This document shows positions 43,999-55,703 of a DNA stretch of 64,000 bases, one piece after another. The position numbers and the translations under genes were made by a program. The stretch covers positions 558,001 to 622,000 of the forward strand of contig NW_027473345.1 of NCBI RefSeq assembly GCF_050947335.1, given 5' to 3'. Below the pieces are notes generated by a model. That model worked only from the letters and a program-made list of their open reading frames with translations, made no database searches and was not told the origin of the DNA. Source of the stretch: Megachile rotundata. Lineage: Eukaryota; Arthropoda; Insecta; Hymenoptera; Megachilidae. Position 1 is the first letter of the stretch. Each line of letters starts with the position of its first letter.

Positions 43999-46392
43999 GA
44001 TTGTTATTATATGATTGTGATTGTATAATTGTGATTGTATGATTGTGATTGTATCATTGTGATTGTATGATTGTGATTGTATGATTGTGATTCTATGATT
44101 GTGATTGTAGGATTGTGATTGTACAATTGCGGTTGTCTGATTGCGATTGTGTGATTGTGATTGTATGATTGTGATTGTATGACTGTGATTGTATGATTGT
44201 GATTGTATGATTGTGATCGTAAGACTGTGATTGTATGATTGTGATTGTATGATTGTGATTGTATGATTGTGATTGCATGATTGTGATTGTGTGATTGTGA
44301 TTGTACGATTGTGGTTCTATGATTGTAATTGTATGATTGTGTTTGTATAATTGTGATTGTATGATTGTGATTGTATGATTGTGATTGTATGATTGTGATT
44401 GTATGATTGTGATTGTATGATTGTGATTGTATGATTGTGATTGTATGATTGTGATTGTATGATTGTGATTGTATGATTGTGATTGTGTGATTGTGATTGT
44501 GTGATTGCGTTTGTATGATTCTAATTGTATGCATGTGAATGTATAATTCTGATTGTATGATTGTGATAATATGATTGCGATTGTATGATTGTGACTGTAT
44601 GATTGTGATTGTATGATTGTGATTGTATGATTGTGTTTATATGATTGCGATTGTATGATTATGATTGTGTGAATGTGATTGTATGATTGTGATTGTATGA
44701 TTGTGATTATATGATTGTGATTGTATGACTGTGATTGTATGATTGTGATTGTATGATTGTGATTGCATGATTGTTATTGTATGATTGTGATTGTATAATT
44801 GTGATTGTATGATTGTGATTGTATCATTGTGATTGTATGATTGTGATTGTATCATTGTGATTGTATGATTGTGATTGTATGATTGTGATTGTATGATTGT
44901 GATTCTATGATTGTGATTGTAGGATTGTGATTGTACAATTGCGATTGTCTGATTGCGATTGTGAGATTGTGACTGTATGATTGTGTTTGTGTGATTGCGT
45001 TTGTATGATTCTAATTGTATGCATGTGAATGTATAATACTGATTGTATATTTGTGATAGTATGATTGCGATTGTATGATTGCGATTGTATGATTGTGATT
45101 GTATGATTGTTATTGTATGATTGTGATTGTATGATTGTGATTGTATGATTGTGATTGTATGATTGTGATTGTATGATTGTGATTGTATGATTGTGATTGT
45201 ATGATTGTGATGGTGTGATTGTGATTGCATGATCGTGATTGCATGATTGTGATTGTATGATGGTGATTGTGTGATTGCGTTTGTATGATGCTAATTGTAT
45301 GCATATGAATGTATAATTCTGATTGTATGTTTGTGATAATGTGATTGCGATTGTAGGATTGTGATTGTATGATTGTGATTGTATGATGGTGATTGTGTGA
45401 TTGCGTTTGTATGATGCTAATTGTATGCATGTGAATGTATAATTCTGATTGTATGTTTGTGATAATGTGATTGCGATTGTAGGATTGTGATTGTATGGTT
45501 GTGATTGTAAGATTGTAATTGTATGATTGTGATTGTATTATTTTGATTGTATAATTGTGATTGTATGAATGTAATTGTATGATTGTGATTGTATAATTGC
45601 GATTGTATGATTGTGATTGTATGACTGTGATTGTATGATTGTGATTGTATGATTGTGATCGTAAGACTGTGATTGTATAATTGTGATTGTATGATTGTGA
45701 TTGTATGATGGTGATTGTATGATTGTGATTGCATGATTGTGATTGTGTGATTGTGATTGTACGATTGTGGTTCTATGATTGTAATTGTATGATTGTGTTT
45801 GTATAATGGTGATTGTATGATTGTGGTTGTATGATTGTGATCGTAAGACTGTGATTGTATGATTGTGATTGTATAAATGTGATTGTATGATTGTGATTTT
45901 ATGATTGCGATTGTATGATTGTGATCGTAAGACTGTGATTGTATGATTGTGATTGTATGATTGTGATTGTATGATTGTGATTGTATGATTGTGATTGTAT
46001 GATTGTGATTGTATGATTGTGATTGTATGATTGTGATTGTATGATTGTGATTGTATGATTGTGATTGTATGATTGTGATTGTATGATTGTGATTGTATGA
46101 TTGTGATTGTATGATTTTGATTGTATAATTCTGATTGTGTGATAGTGATTGTGTGATTGTGACTGCATGGTTGTGATTCTATGATTGTGATTGTATGATT
46201 GTAATTGTATGATTGTGATTATATGATTGTGATTCTATGATTGTGATTGTAGGATTGTGATTGTATAATTGCGAGTGTCTGATTGCGATTGTGTGATTGT
46301 GATTGTATGATTGTGATTGTGTGATTGCGTTTGTATGATTCTAATTCTATGCATGTGAATGTATAATTCTGATTGTATGTTTGTGATAATAT

Positions 46393-46407
46393 GATTGCGA
46401 ATTGTAT
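46393..46407 (+). other. 15-bp unit with a 1-bp insertion, copy 3
   Basis: Copy of 19,189 at 27,204 bp, carried by the superunit duplication. Confidence 0.93.
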
Positions 46408-46505
46408 GATTGCGATTGCATGATTGTGATTGTATGATTGTTATTGTATGATTGTGATTGTATGATTGTAATTGTACGATTGTGATTGTATGATTGTGAT
46501 TGTAT

Positions 46506-46645
46506 GATTGTACTTGCGTGATTGTGATTGTATCATTGTGAATATATAATTGTATTTGAGTGACTGTGATTGCCGGACTGCTATTGTATAATTCTGATTG
46601 TATGATAGTGACTGTATGATTGTGATTGTACGATTGTGGTTCTAT
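46506..46645 (+). repeat. 140-bp cassette 11, subtype A
   Basis: Counterpart of 19,302 at offset 27,204, with gccggactgct. Confidence 0.9.
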
Positions 46646-47121
46646 GATTGTGATTGTATGATTGTTATTGTATGACTGTGATTGTATGATTGTGATTGTG
46701 TGATTGTGATTGTATCATTGTGATTGTATGATTGTGATTGTATGATTGTGATCCTATGATTGTGATTGTAGGATTGTGATAGTACAATTGCGATTGTCTG
46801 ATTGCGATTGTGTGATTGCGAATGTATGATTGTGATTGTATGATTGTGATTCTATGATTGTGATTGTATGATTGTGATTGTATGATTGTGATTGTATGAT
46901 TGTGATTGTATGATTGTGATTGTATGATAGTGATGGTGTGATTGTGATTGCATGATTGTGATTGTATGATTGTGATTGTATGATTGTGATTGTATGATTT
47001 TAATTGTATAATTCTGATTGTGTGATAGTGATTGTGTGATTGTGACTGCATGGTTGTGATTCTATGATTGTGATTGTATGATTGTAATTGTACGATTATG
47101 ATTGTATGATTGTGATTGTAT

Positions 47122-47261
47122 GATTCTACTTGCGTGATTGTGATTGTATGATTGTGAATATATAATTGTATTTGAGTTACTGTGATTGCCAGATTGCTAT
47201 TGTATAATTCTGATTGTATGATAGTGATTGTGTGATTTTGATTGTACGATTGTGGTTCTAT
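47122..47261 (+). repeat. 140-bp cassette 12, subtype B
   Basis: Counterpart of 19,918 at offset 27,204; the 616-bp spacing from its A partner is kept. Confidence 0.9.
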
Positions 47262-49077
47262 GATTGTGATTGTATGATTGTGATTGTATGATTGTGATTT
47301 TATGATTGTGATTGTATGATTGTGATTGTATGATTGTCATTGTATGATTGTGATTGTATGATTGTGATTGTATGATTGTGATTGTATGACTGTGATTGTA
47401 TGATTGTGATTGTATGATTGTGATCGTAAGACTGTGATTGTATGATTGTGATTGTATGATTGTGATTGTATGATTGTGATTGCATGATTGTGATTGTGTG
47501 ATTGTGATTGTATGATTGTGGTTCTATGATTGTAATTGTATGATTGTGTTTGTATAATTGTGATTGTATGATTGTGATTGTATGATTGTGATTGTATGAT
47601 TGTGATTGTATGATTGTGATTGTATGATTGTGATTGTATGATTGTGATTGTATGATTGTGACTGTGTGATAGTGATTGTGTGATTGCGTTTGTATGATTC
47701 TAATTGTATGCATGTGAATGTATAATTCTGATTGTACGATTGTGATAATATGATTGCGATTGTATGATTGTGACTGTATGATTGTGATTGTATGATTGTG
47801 ATTGTATGATTGTGTTTATATGATTGCGATTGTATGATTATGATTGTGTGAATGTGATTGTGTGATTGTGATTGTATGATTGTGATTATATGATTGTGAT
47901 TGTATGACTGTGATTGTATGATTGTGATTGTATGATTGTGATTGCATGATTGTTATTGTATGATTGTGATTGTATAATTGTGATTGTATGATTGTGATTG
48001 TATCATTGTGATTGTATGATTGTGATTGTATCATTGTGATTGTATGATTGTGATTGTATGATTGTGATTCTATGATTGTGATTGTAGGATTGTGATTGTA
48101 CAATTGCGATTGTCTGATTGCGATTGTGTGATTGTGATTGTATGATTGTGTTTGTGCGATTGCGTTTGTATGATTCTAATTGTATGCATGTGAATGTATA
48201 ATTCTGATTGTATATTTGTGATAATATGATTGCGATTGTATGATTGCGATTGTATGATTGTGATTGTATGATTGTTATTGTATGATTGTGATTGTAGGAT
48301 TGTGATTGTATGATTGTGATTGTATGATTATGATTGTATGATTGTGATTGTATGATTGTAATGGTGTGATTGTGATTGCATGATTGTGATTGCATGATTG
48401 TGATTGTATGATGGTGATTGTGTGATTGCGTTTGTATGATGCTAATTGTATGCATGTGAATGTATAATTCTCATTGTATGTTTGTGATAATGTGATTGCG
48501 ATTGTAGGATTGTGATTGTATGGTTGTGATTGTAAGATTGTAATTGTATGATTGTGATTGTATTATTTTGATTGTATAATTGTGATTGTATGAATGTAAT
48601 TGTATGATTGTGATTGTATGATTGTGATTGTATGATTGTGATTGTATGATTGTGATTGTATGATTGTGATTGCATGATTGTGATTGTGTGATTGTGATTG
48701 TACGATTGTGGTTCTATGATTGTAATTGTATGATTGTGTTTGTATAATTGTGATTGTATGATTGTGATTGTATAAATGTGATTGTATGATTGTGATTTTA
48801 TGATTGCGATTGTATGATTGTGATCGTAAGACTGTGATTGTATGATTGTGATTGTATGATTGTGATTGTATGATTGTGATTGTATGATTGTGATTGTATG
48901 ATTGTGATTGTATGATTGTGATTGTATGATTGTGATTGTATGATTTTGATTGTATAATTCTGATTGTGTGATAGTGATTGTGTGATTGTGACTGCATGGT
49001 TGTGATTCTATGATTGTGATTGTATGATTGTAATTGTACGATTATGATTGTATGATTGTGATTGTATGATTCTACTT

Positions 49078-49231
49078 GCGTGATTGTGATTGTATGATTG
49101 TGAATATATAATTGTATTTGAGTTACTGTGATTGCCAGATTGCTATTGTATAATTCTGATTGTATGATAGTGATTGTGTGATTTTGATTGTGTGATTTTG
49201 ATTGTACGATTGTGGTTCTATGATTGTGATT
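49078..49231 (+). repeat. 140-bp cassette 13, subtype B with one extra unit (154 bp)
   Basis: Subtype B with an additional gattttgattgtgt unit inserted before gattttgattgtac, so it has eleven units instead of ten. It is the only cassette whose length differs. Confidence 0.88.
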
Positions 49232-51950
49232 GTATGATTGTGATTGTATGATTGTGATTGTATGATTGTGATTGTATGATTGTGATTGTATGATTGTGAT
49301 TGTATGATTGTGATTGTATGATTGTGATTGTATGATTGTGATTGTATGATTGTCATTGTATTATTGTGATTGTATGATTGTGATTGTATGATTGTGATTG
49401 TATGACTGTGATTGTATGATTGTGATTGTATGATTGTGATCGTAAGACTGTGATTGTATGATTGTGATTGTATGATTGTGATTGTATGATTGTGATTGCA
49501 TGATTGTGATTGTGTGATTGTGATTGTACGATTGTGGTTCTATGATTGTAATTGTATGATTGTGTTTGTATAATTGTGATTGTATGATTGTGATTGTATG
49601 ATTGTGATTGTATGATTGTGATTGTATGATTGTGATTGTATGATTGTGATTGTATGATTGTGATTGTATGATTGTGATTGTATGATTGTGATTGTATGAT
49701 TGTGATTGTATGATTGTGATTGTATGATTGTGATTGTGTGATTGTGATTGTGTGATTGCGTTTGTATGATTCTAATTGTATGCATGTGAATGTATAATTC
49801 TGATTGTATGATTGTGATAATATGATTGCGATTGTATGATTGTGACTGTATGATTGGGATTGTATGATTGTGATTGTATGATTGTGTTTATATGATTGCG
49901 ATTGTATGATTATGATTGTGTGAATGTGATTGTATGATTGTGATTGTATGATTGTGATTGTATGATTGTGATTGCATGATTGTTATTGTATGATTGTGAT
50001 TGTATAATTGTGATTGTATGATTGTGATTGTATCATTGTGATTGTATGATTGTGATTGTATCATTGTGATTGTATGATTGTGATTGTATGATTGTGATTC
50101 TATGATTGTGATTGTAGGATTGTGATTGTACAATTGCGATTGTCTGATTGCGATTGTGAGATTGTGATTGTATGATTGTGTTTGTGTGATTGCGTTTGTA
50201 TAATTCTAATTGTATGCATGTGAATGTATAATTCTGATTGTATATTTGTGATAATATGATTGCGATTGTATGATTGCGATTGTATGATTGTGATTGTATG
50301 ATTGTTATTGTATGATTGTGATTGTATGATTGTGATTGTATGATTGTGATTGTATGATTGTGATTGTATGATTGTGATTGTATGATTGTGATTGTATGAT
50401 TGTGATTGTATGATTGTGATTGTATGATTGTGATGGTGTGATTGTGATTGCATGATTGTGATTGCATGATTGTGATTGTATGATGGTGATTGTGTGATTG
50501 CGTTTGTATGATGCTAATTGTATGCATATGAATGTATAATTCTGATTGTATGTTTGTGATAATGTGATTGCGATTGTAGGATTGTGATTGTATGGTTGTG
50601 ATTGTAAGATTGTAATTGTGTCATTGTGATTGTATTATTTTGATTGTATAATTGTGATTGTATGAATGTAATTGTATGATTGTGATTGTATGATTGCGAT
50701 TGTATGATTGTGATTGTATGACTGTGATTGTATGATTGTGATTGTATGATTGTGATCGTAAGACTGTGATTGTATGATTGTGATTGTATGATTGTGATTG
50801 TATGATTGTGATTGTATGATTGTGATTGCATGATTGTGATTGTGTGATTGTGATTGTACGATTGTGGTTCTATGATTGTAATTGTATGATTGTGTTTGAA
50901 TAATTGTGATTGGATGATTGTGATTGTATGATTGTGATTGTATGATTGTGATTGTATGATTGTGATTGTATGATTGTGATTGTATGATTGTGATTGTATG
51001 ATTGTGATTGTATGATTGTGATTGTATGATTGTGATTGTATGATTATGATTGTATGATTGTGATTGTATGATTGTGATTGTATGATTGTGATTGTATGAT
51101 TGTGATTGTATGATTGTGATTGTATGATTGCGATTGTCTGATTGCGATTGTGTGATTGTGACTGTATGATTGTGATTGTATGATTGTGATTCTATGATTG
51201 TGATTCTATGATTGTAATTGTATGAATATGATTGTATGATTGTGATTGTGTGATTGCGTTTGTATGATTGTAATTGTATGCATGTGAATGTATAGTTCTG
51301 ATTGTATGATTGTGATTGTATGATTGTGATTGTGTGATTGTGATTGTATGATTGTGATTGTATGATTGTGATTGTATGATTGTGATTGTGTGATTGTGAT
51401 TGTGTGATTGCGTTTGTATGATTCTAATTGTATGCATGTGAATGTATAATTCTGATTGTATGATTGTGATAATATGATTGCGATTGTATGATTGTGACTG
51501 TATGATTGTGATTGTATGATTGTGATTGTATGATTGTGTTTATATGATTGCGATTGTATGATTATGATTGTGTGAATGTGATTGTATGATTGCGATTGTA
51601 TGATTGTGATTGTATGATTGTTATTGTATGATTGTGATGGTGTGATTGTGATTGCATGATTGTGATTGCATGATTATGATTGTATGATGGTGATTGTGTG
51701 ATTGCGTTTGTATGATGCTAATTGTATGCATGTGAATGTATAATTCTGATTGTATGTTTGTGATAATGTGATTGCGATTGTAGGATTGTGATTGTATGGT
51801 TGTGATTGTAAGATTGTAATTGTATGATTGCGATTGTATGATTGTGACTGTATGATTGTGATTGTATGATTGTGATTGTATGATTGTGTTTGTATGATTG
51901 CGATTGTATGATTATGATTGTATGATTGTGATTGTATGATTGTGATTGTA
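49084..51950. repeat. Partial ~7-kb unit (copy 6) before the array changes character
   Basis: Matches copy 1 with offsets of 45,987 (3,553 to 49,540; 4,113 to 50,100; 4,527 to 50,514) and 46,099 (5,093 to 51,192), and about 45,720 near 6.0 kb. At about 51,950 it switches to a stretch like 8.7-9.35 kb, including a GGGACA cassette, then to perfect canonical units. Confidence 0.7.
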
Positions 51951-52049
51951 TGATAGTGATTGTATCATTGTGATTGTGTGATTGCGTTTGTATGATTCTA
52001 ATTGTATGCATGTGAATGTATAATTCTGATTGTATGTTTGTGATAATAT

Positions 52050-52077
52050 GATTACGATTGTATTATTGGGACAGTAT
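52050..52077 (+). repeat. GGGACA cassette, copy 5
   Basis: Lies in the mosaic transition at 51.9-52.5 kb, after a stretch resembling 8.7 kb. It is the rightmost copy; none occurs in the 52.5-64 kb domain. Confidence 0.9.
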
Positions 52078-52315
52078 GATTGTGATTCTATGATTGTGAT
52101 TGTAGGATTGTGATTGTACAATTGCGGTTGTCTGATTGCGATTGTGTGATTGTGATTGTATGATTGTGATTGTATGACTGTGATTGTATGATTGTGATTG
52201 TATGATTGTGATCGTAAGACTGTGATTGTATGATTGTGATTGTATGATTGTGATTGTATGATTGTGATTGCATGATTGTGATTGTGTGATTGTGATTGTA
52301 CGATTGTGGTTCTAT

Positions 52316-52525
52316 GATTGTGATTGTATGATTGTGATTGTATGATTGTGATTGTATGATTGTGATTGTATGATTGTGATTGTATGATTGTGATTGTATG
52401 ATTGTGATTGTATGATTGTGATTGTATGATTGTGATTGTATGATTGTGATTGTATGATTGTGATTGTATGATTGTGATTGTATGATTGTGATTGTATGAT
52501 TGTGATTGTATGATTGTGATTGTAT
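52316..52525 (+). repeat. Longest perfect canonical run found (15 units)
   Basis: 210 bp of gattgtgattgtat without a mismatch, between gattgtggttctat and cattgtgattgtgt. It sits at the change from the superunit region to the right-hand domain. Other long perfect runs are 61,346-61,541 (14 units), 59,974-60,141 (12) and 45,945-46,112 (12). Confidence 0.85.
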
Positions 52526-53057
52526 CATTGTGATTGTGTGATTGCGTTTGTATGATTCTAATTGTATGCATGTGAATGTATAATTCTGATTGTATGTTTG
52601 TGATAATATGATTGCGATTGTATGATTGTGACTGTAAGATTGTGATTGTATGATTGTGATTGTATGATTGTGTTTGTATGATTGCGATTGTATGATTATG
52701 ATTGTGTGAATGTGATTGTATGATTGTGATTGTATGATTGTGATTATATGATTGTGATTGTATGACTGTGATTGTATGATTGTGATTGTATGATTGTGAT
52801 TGCATGATTGTTATTGTATGATTGTGATTGTATAATTGTGATTGTATGATTGTGATTGTATCATTGTGATTGTATGATTGTGATTGTATGATTGTGATTC
52901 TATGATTGTGATTGTAGGATTGTGATTGTACAATTGCGATTGTCTGATTGCGATTGTGTGATTGTGATTGTATGATTGTGTCTGCATGATTGTGATTCTA
53001 TGATTGTGATTGTATGATTGTAATTGTACGATTATGATTGTATGATTGTGATTGTAT

Positions 53058-53197
53058 GATTCTACTTGCGTGATTGTGGTTGTATGATTGTGAATATATA
53101 ATTGTATTTGAGTTACTGTGATTGCCGGATTGCTATTGTATAATTCTGATTGTATGATAGTGATTGTGTGATTTTGATTGTACGATTGTGGTTCTAT
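53058..53197 (+). repeat. 140-bp cassette 14, subtype C
   Basis: Subtype C combines gagttactg (as in B) with gccgg (as in A), and has gattgtggttgtat as its second unit. It is found only to the right of 52 kb. Confidence 0.9.
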
Positions 53198-55563
53198 GAT
53201 TGTGATTGTATGATTGTGATTGTATGATTGTGATTGTATGATTGTGATTGTATGATTGTGATTGTATGATTGTGATTGTATGATTGTGATTGTATGATTA
53301 TGATTGTATGATTGTCATTGCATGATTGTGATTGTATGATTGTGATTGTATGATTGTGATTGTATGACTGTGATTGTATGATTGTGATTGTATGATTGTG
53401 ATCGTAAGACTGTGATTGTATGATTGTGATTGTATGATTGTGATTGTATGATTGTGATTGTATGATTGTGATTGTATGATTGTGATTGCATGATTGTGAT
53501 TGTGTGATTGTGATTGTACGATTGTGGTTCTATGATTGTAATTGTATGATTGTGTTTGTATAATTGTGATTGTATGATTGTGATTGTATGATTGTGATTG
53601 TATGATTGTGATTGTATGATTGTGATTGTATGATTGTGATTGCATGATTGTGATTGTGTGATTGTGATTGTACGATTGTGGTTCTATGATTGTAATTGTA
53701 TGATTGTGTTTGAATAATTGTGATTGTATGATTGTGATTGTATGATTGTGACTGTATGATTGTGATTGTATGATTGTGATTGTATGATTGTGATTGTATG
53801 ATTGTGATTGTATGATTGTGATTGTATGATTGTGATTGTATGATTGTGATTGTATGATTGTGATTGTATGATTGTGATTGTATGATTGTGATTGTATGAT
53901 TGTGATTGTATGATTATGATTGTATGATTGTGATTGTATGATTGTGATTGTATGATTGTGATTGTATGATTGTGATTGTATGATTGTGATTGTATGATTG
54001 TGATTGTATGATTGCGATTGTCTGATTGCGATTGTGTGATTGTGACTGTATGATTGTGATTGTATGATTGTGATTCTATGATTGTGATTCTATGATTGTA
54101 ATTGTATGAATGTGATTGTATGATTGTGATTGTGTGATTGCGTTTGTATGATTGTAATTGTATGCATGTGAATGTATAGTTCTGATTGTATGATTGTGAT
54201 TGTATGATTGTGATTGTGTGATTGTGATTGTATGATTGTGATTGTATGATTGTGATTGTATGATTGTGATTGTGTGATTGTGATTGTGTGATTGCGTTTG
54301 TATGATTCTAATTGTATGCATGTGAATGTATAATTCTGATTGTATGATTGTGACAATATGATTGCGATTGTATGATTGTGACTGTATGATTGTGATTGTA
54401 TGATTGTGATTGTATGATTGTGTTTATATGATTGCGATTGTATGATTATGATTGTGTGAATGTGATTGTATGATTGTGATTGTATGATTGTGATTATATG
54501 ATTGTGATTGTATGACTGTGATTGTATGATTGTGATTGTATGATTGTGATTGTATGATTGTGATGGTGTGATTGTGATTGCATGATTGTGATTGCATGAT
54601 TGTGATTGTATGATGGTGATTGTGTGATTGCGTTTGTATGATGCTAATTGTATGCATGTGAATGTATAATTCTGATTGTATGTTTGTGATAATGTGATTG
54701 CGATTGTAGGATTGTGATTGTATGGTTGTGATTGTAAGATTGTAATTGTATGATTGTGATTGTATGATTGTGATTGTATGAATGTGATGGTATGATTGTG
54801 ATTGTATGATTGCGATTGTGTGATTGTGATCGTAAGACTGTGATTGTATGATTGTGATTGTATGATTGTGATCGTAAGACTGTGATTGTATGATTGTGAT
54901 TGTATGATTGTGATTGTATGATTGTGATTGTATGATTGTGATTGTATGATTGTGATTGTATGATTGTGATTGTATGATTGTGATTGTATGATTGTGATTG
55001 TATGATTGTGATTGTATCATTGTGATTGTGTGATTGCGTTTGTATGATTCTAATTGTATGCATGTGAATGTATAATTCTGATTGTATGTTTGTGATAATA
55101 TGATTGCGATTGTATGATTGTGACTGTAAGATTGTGATTGTATGATTGTGATTGTATGATTGTGTTTGTATGATTGCGATTGTATGATTATGATTGTGTG
55201 AATGTGATTGTATGATTGTGATTGTATGATTGTGATTATATGATTGTGATTGTATGACTGTGATTGTATGATTGTGATTGTATGTTTGTGATTGCATGAT
55301 TGTTATTATATGATTGTGATTGTATAATTGTGATTGTATGATTGTGATTGTATCATTGTGATTGTATGATTGTGATTGTATGATTGTGATTGTATGATTG
55401 TGATTCTATGATTGTGATTGTAGGATTGTGATTGTACAATTGCGATTGTCTGATTGCGATTGTGTGATTGTGATTGTATGATTGTGTCTGCATGATTGTG
55501 ATTCTATGATTGTGATTGTATGATTGTAATTGTACGATTATGATTGTATGATTGTGATTGTAC

Positions 55564-55703
55564 GATTCTACTTGCGTGATTGTGGTTGTATGATTGTGAA
55601 TATATAATTGTATTTGAGTTACTGTGATTGCCGGATTGCTATTGTATAATTCTGATTGTATGATAGTGATTGTGTGATTTTGATTGTACGATTGTGGTTC
55701 TAT
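55564..55703 (+). repeat. 140-bp cassette 15, subtype C
   Basis: Subtype C, 2,506 bp after cassette 14; preceded by a gtac unit end (tacgattctac) instead of gtat. Confidence 0.9.

Larger units (their letters stand above)
37139..44706. repeat. ~7-kb higher-order unit, copy 5
   Basis: Colinear with copy 2: the left edge is the gtag unit at 37,139 (9,843 + 27,296). Landmarks at 38,787, 39,201, 39,767, 40,115 and 40,685 match copy 2 at a constant 27,330. The two-base change in offset near 38 kb comes mostly from the 6-bp deletion that only copy 2 carries. It lacks the GGGACA cassette, consistent with a loss of whole units near 43.9 kb, where the offset changes from 27,400 to 27,176. Confidence 0.8.
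29999..49083. repeat. ~19-kb superunit, most regular copy
   Basis: The order is two ~7-kb units (29,999-37,034 and 37,139-44,706) followed by a ~4.4-kb block (44,707-49,083). The counterpart begins at about 3,110 and ends at about 26,305, lengthened there by one extra 4,411-bp copy. Colinearity was established by matching cassette landmarks and variant strings, not by a full alignment. The next copy begins at 49,084 but breaks down near 52 kb. Confidence 0.75.
44707..49083. repeat. ~4.4-kb terminal block of the superunit (right copy)
   Basis: Matches 17,531-20,337 at offsets 27,176 to 27,204 and then continues as 24,749-26,305 at offsets 22,793 to 22,779. It therefore skips exactly the second copy of the 4,411-bp duplication seen in the left half. 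It holds two 140-bp cassettes 616 bp apart (46,506 and 47,122) and the 15-mer unit at 46,393. A third cassette begins at its right edge (49,078). Confidence 0.8.

Noticed and set aside
8835..52077. G-quadruplex potential at the GGGACA cassettes
   Set aside because: Each site has a single GGG run with no neighbouring runs, so a four-run motif cannot form.
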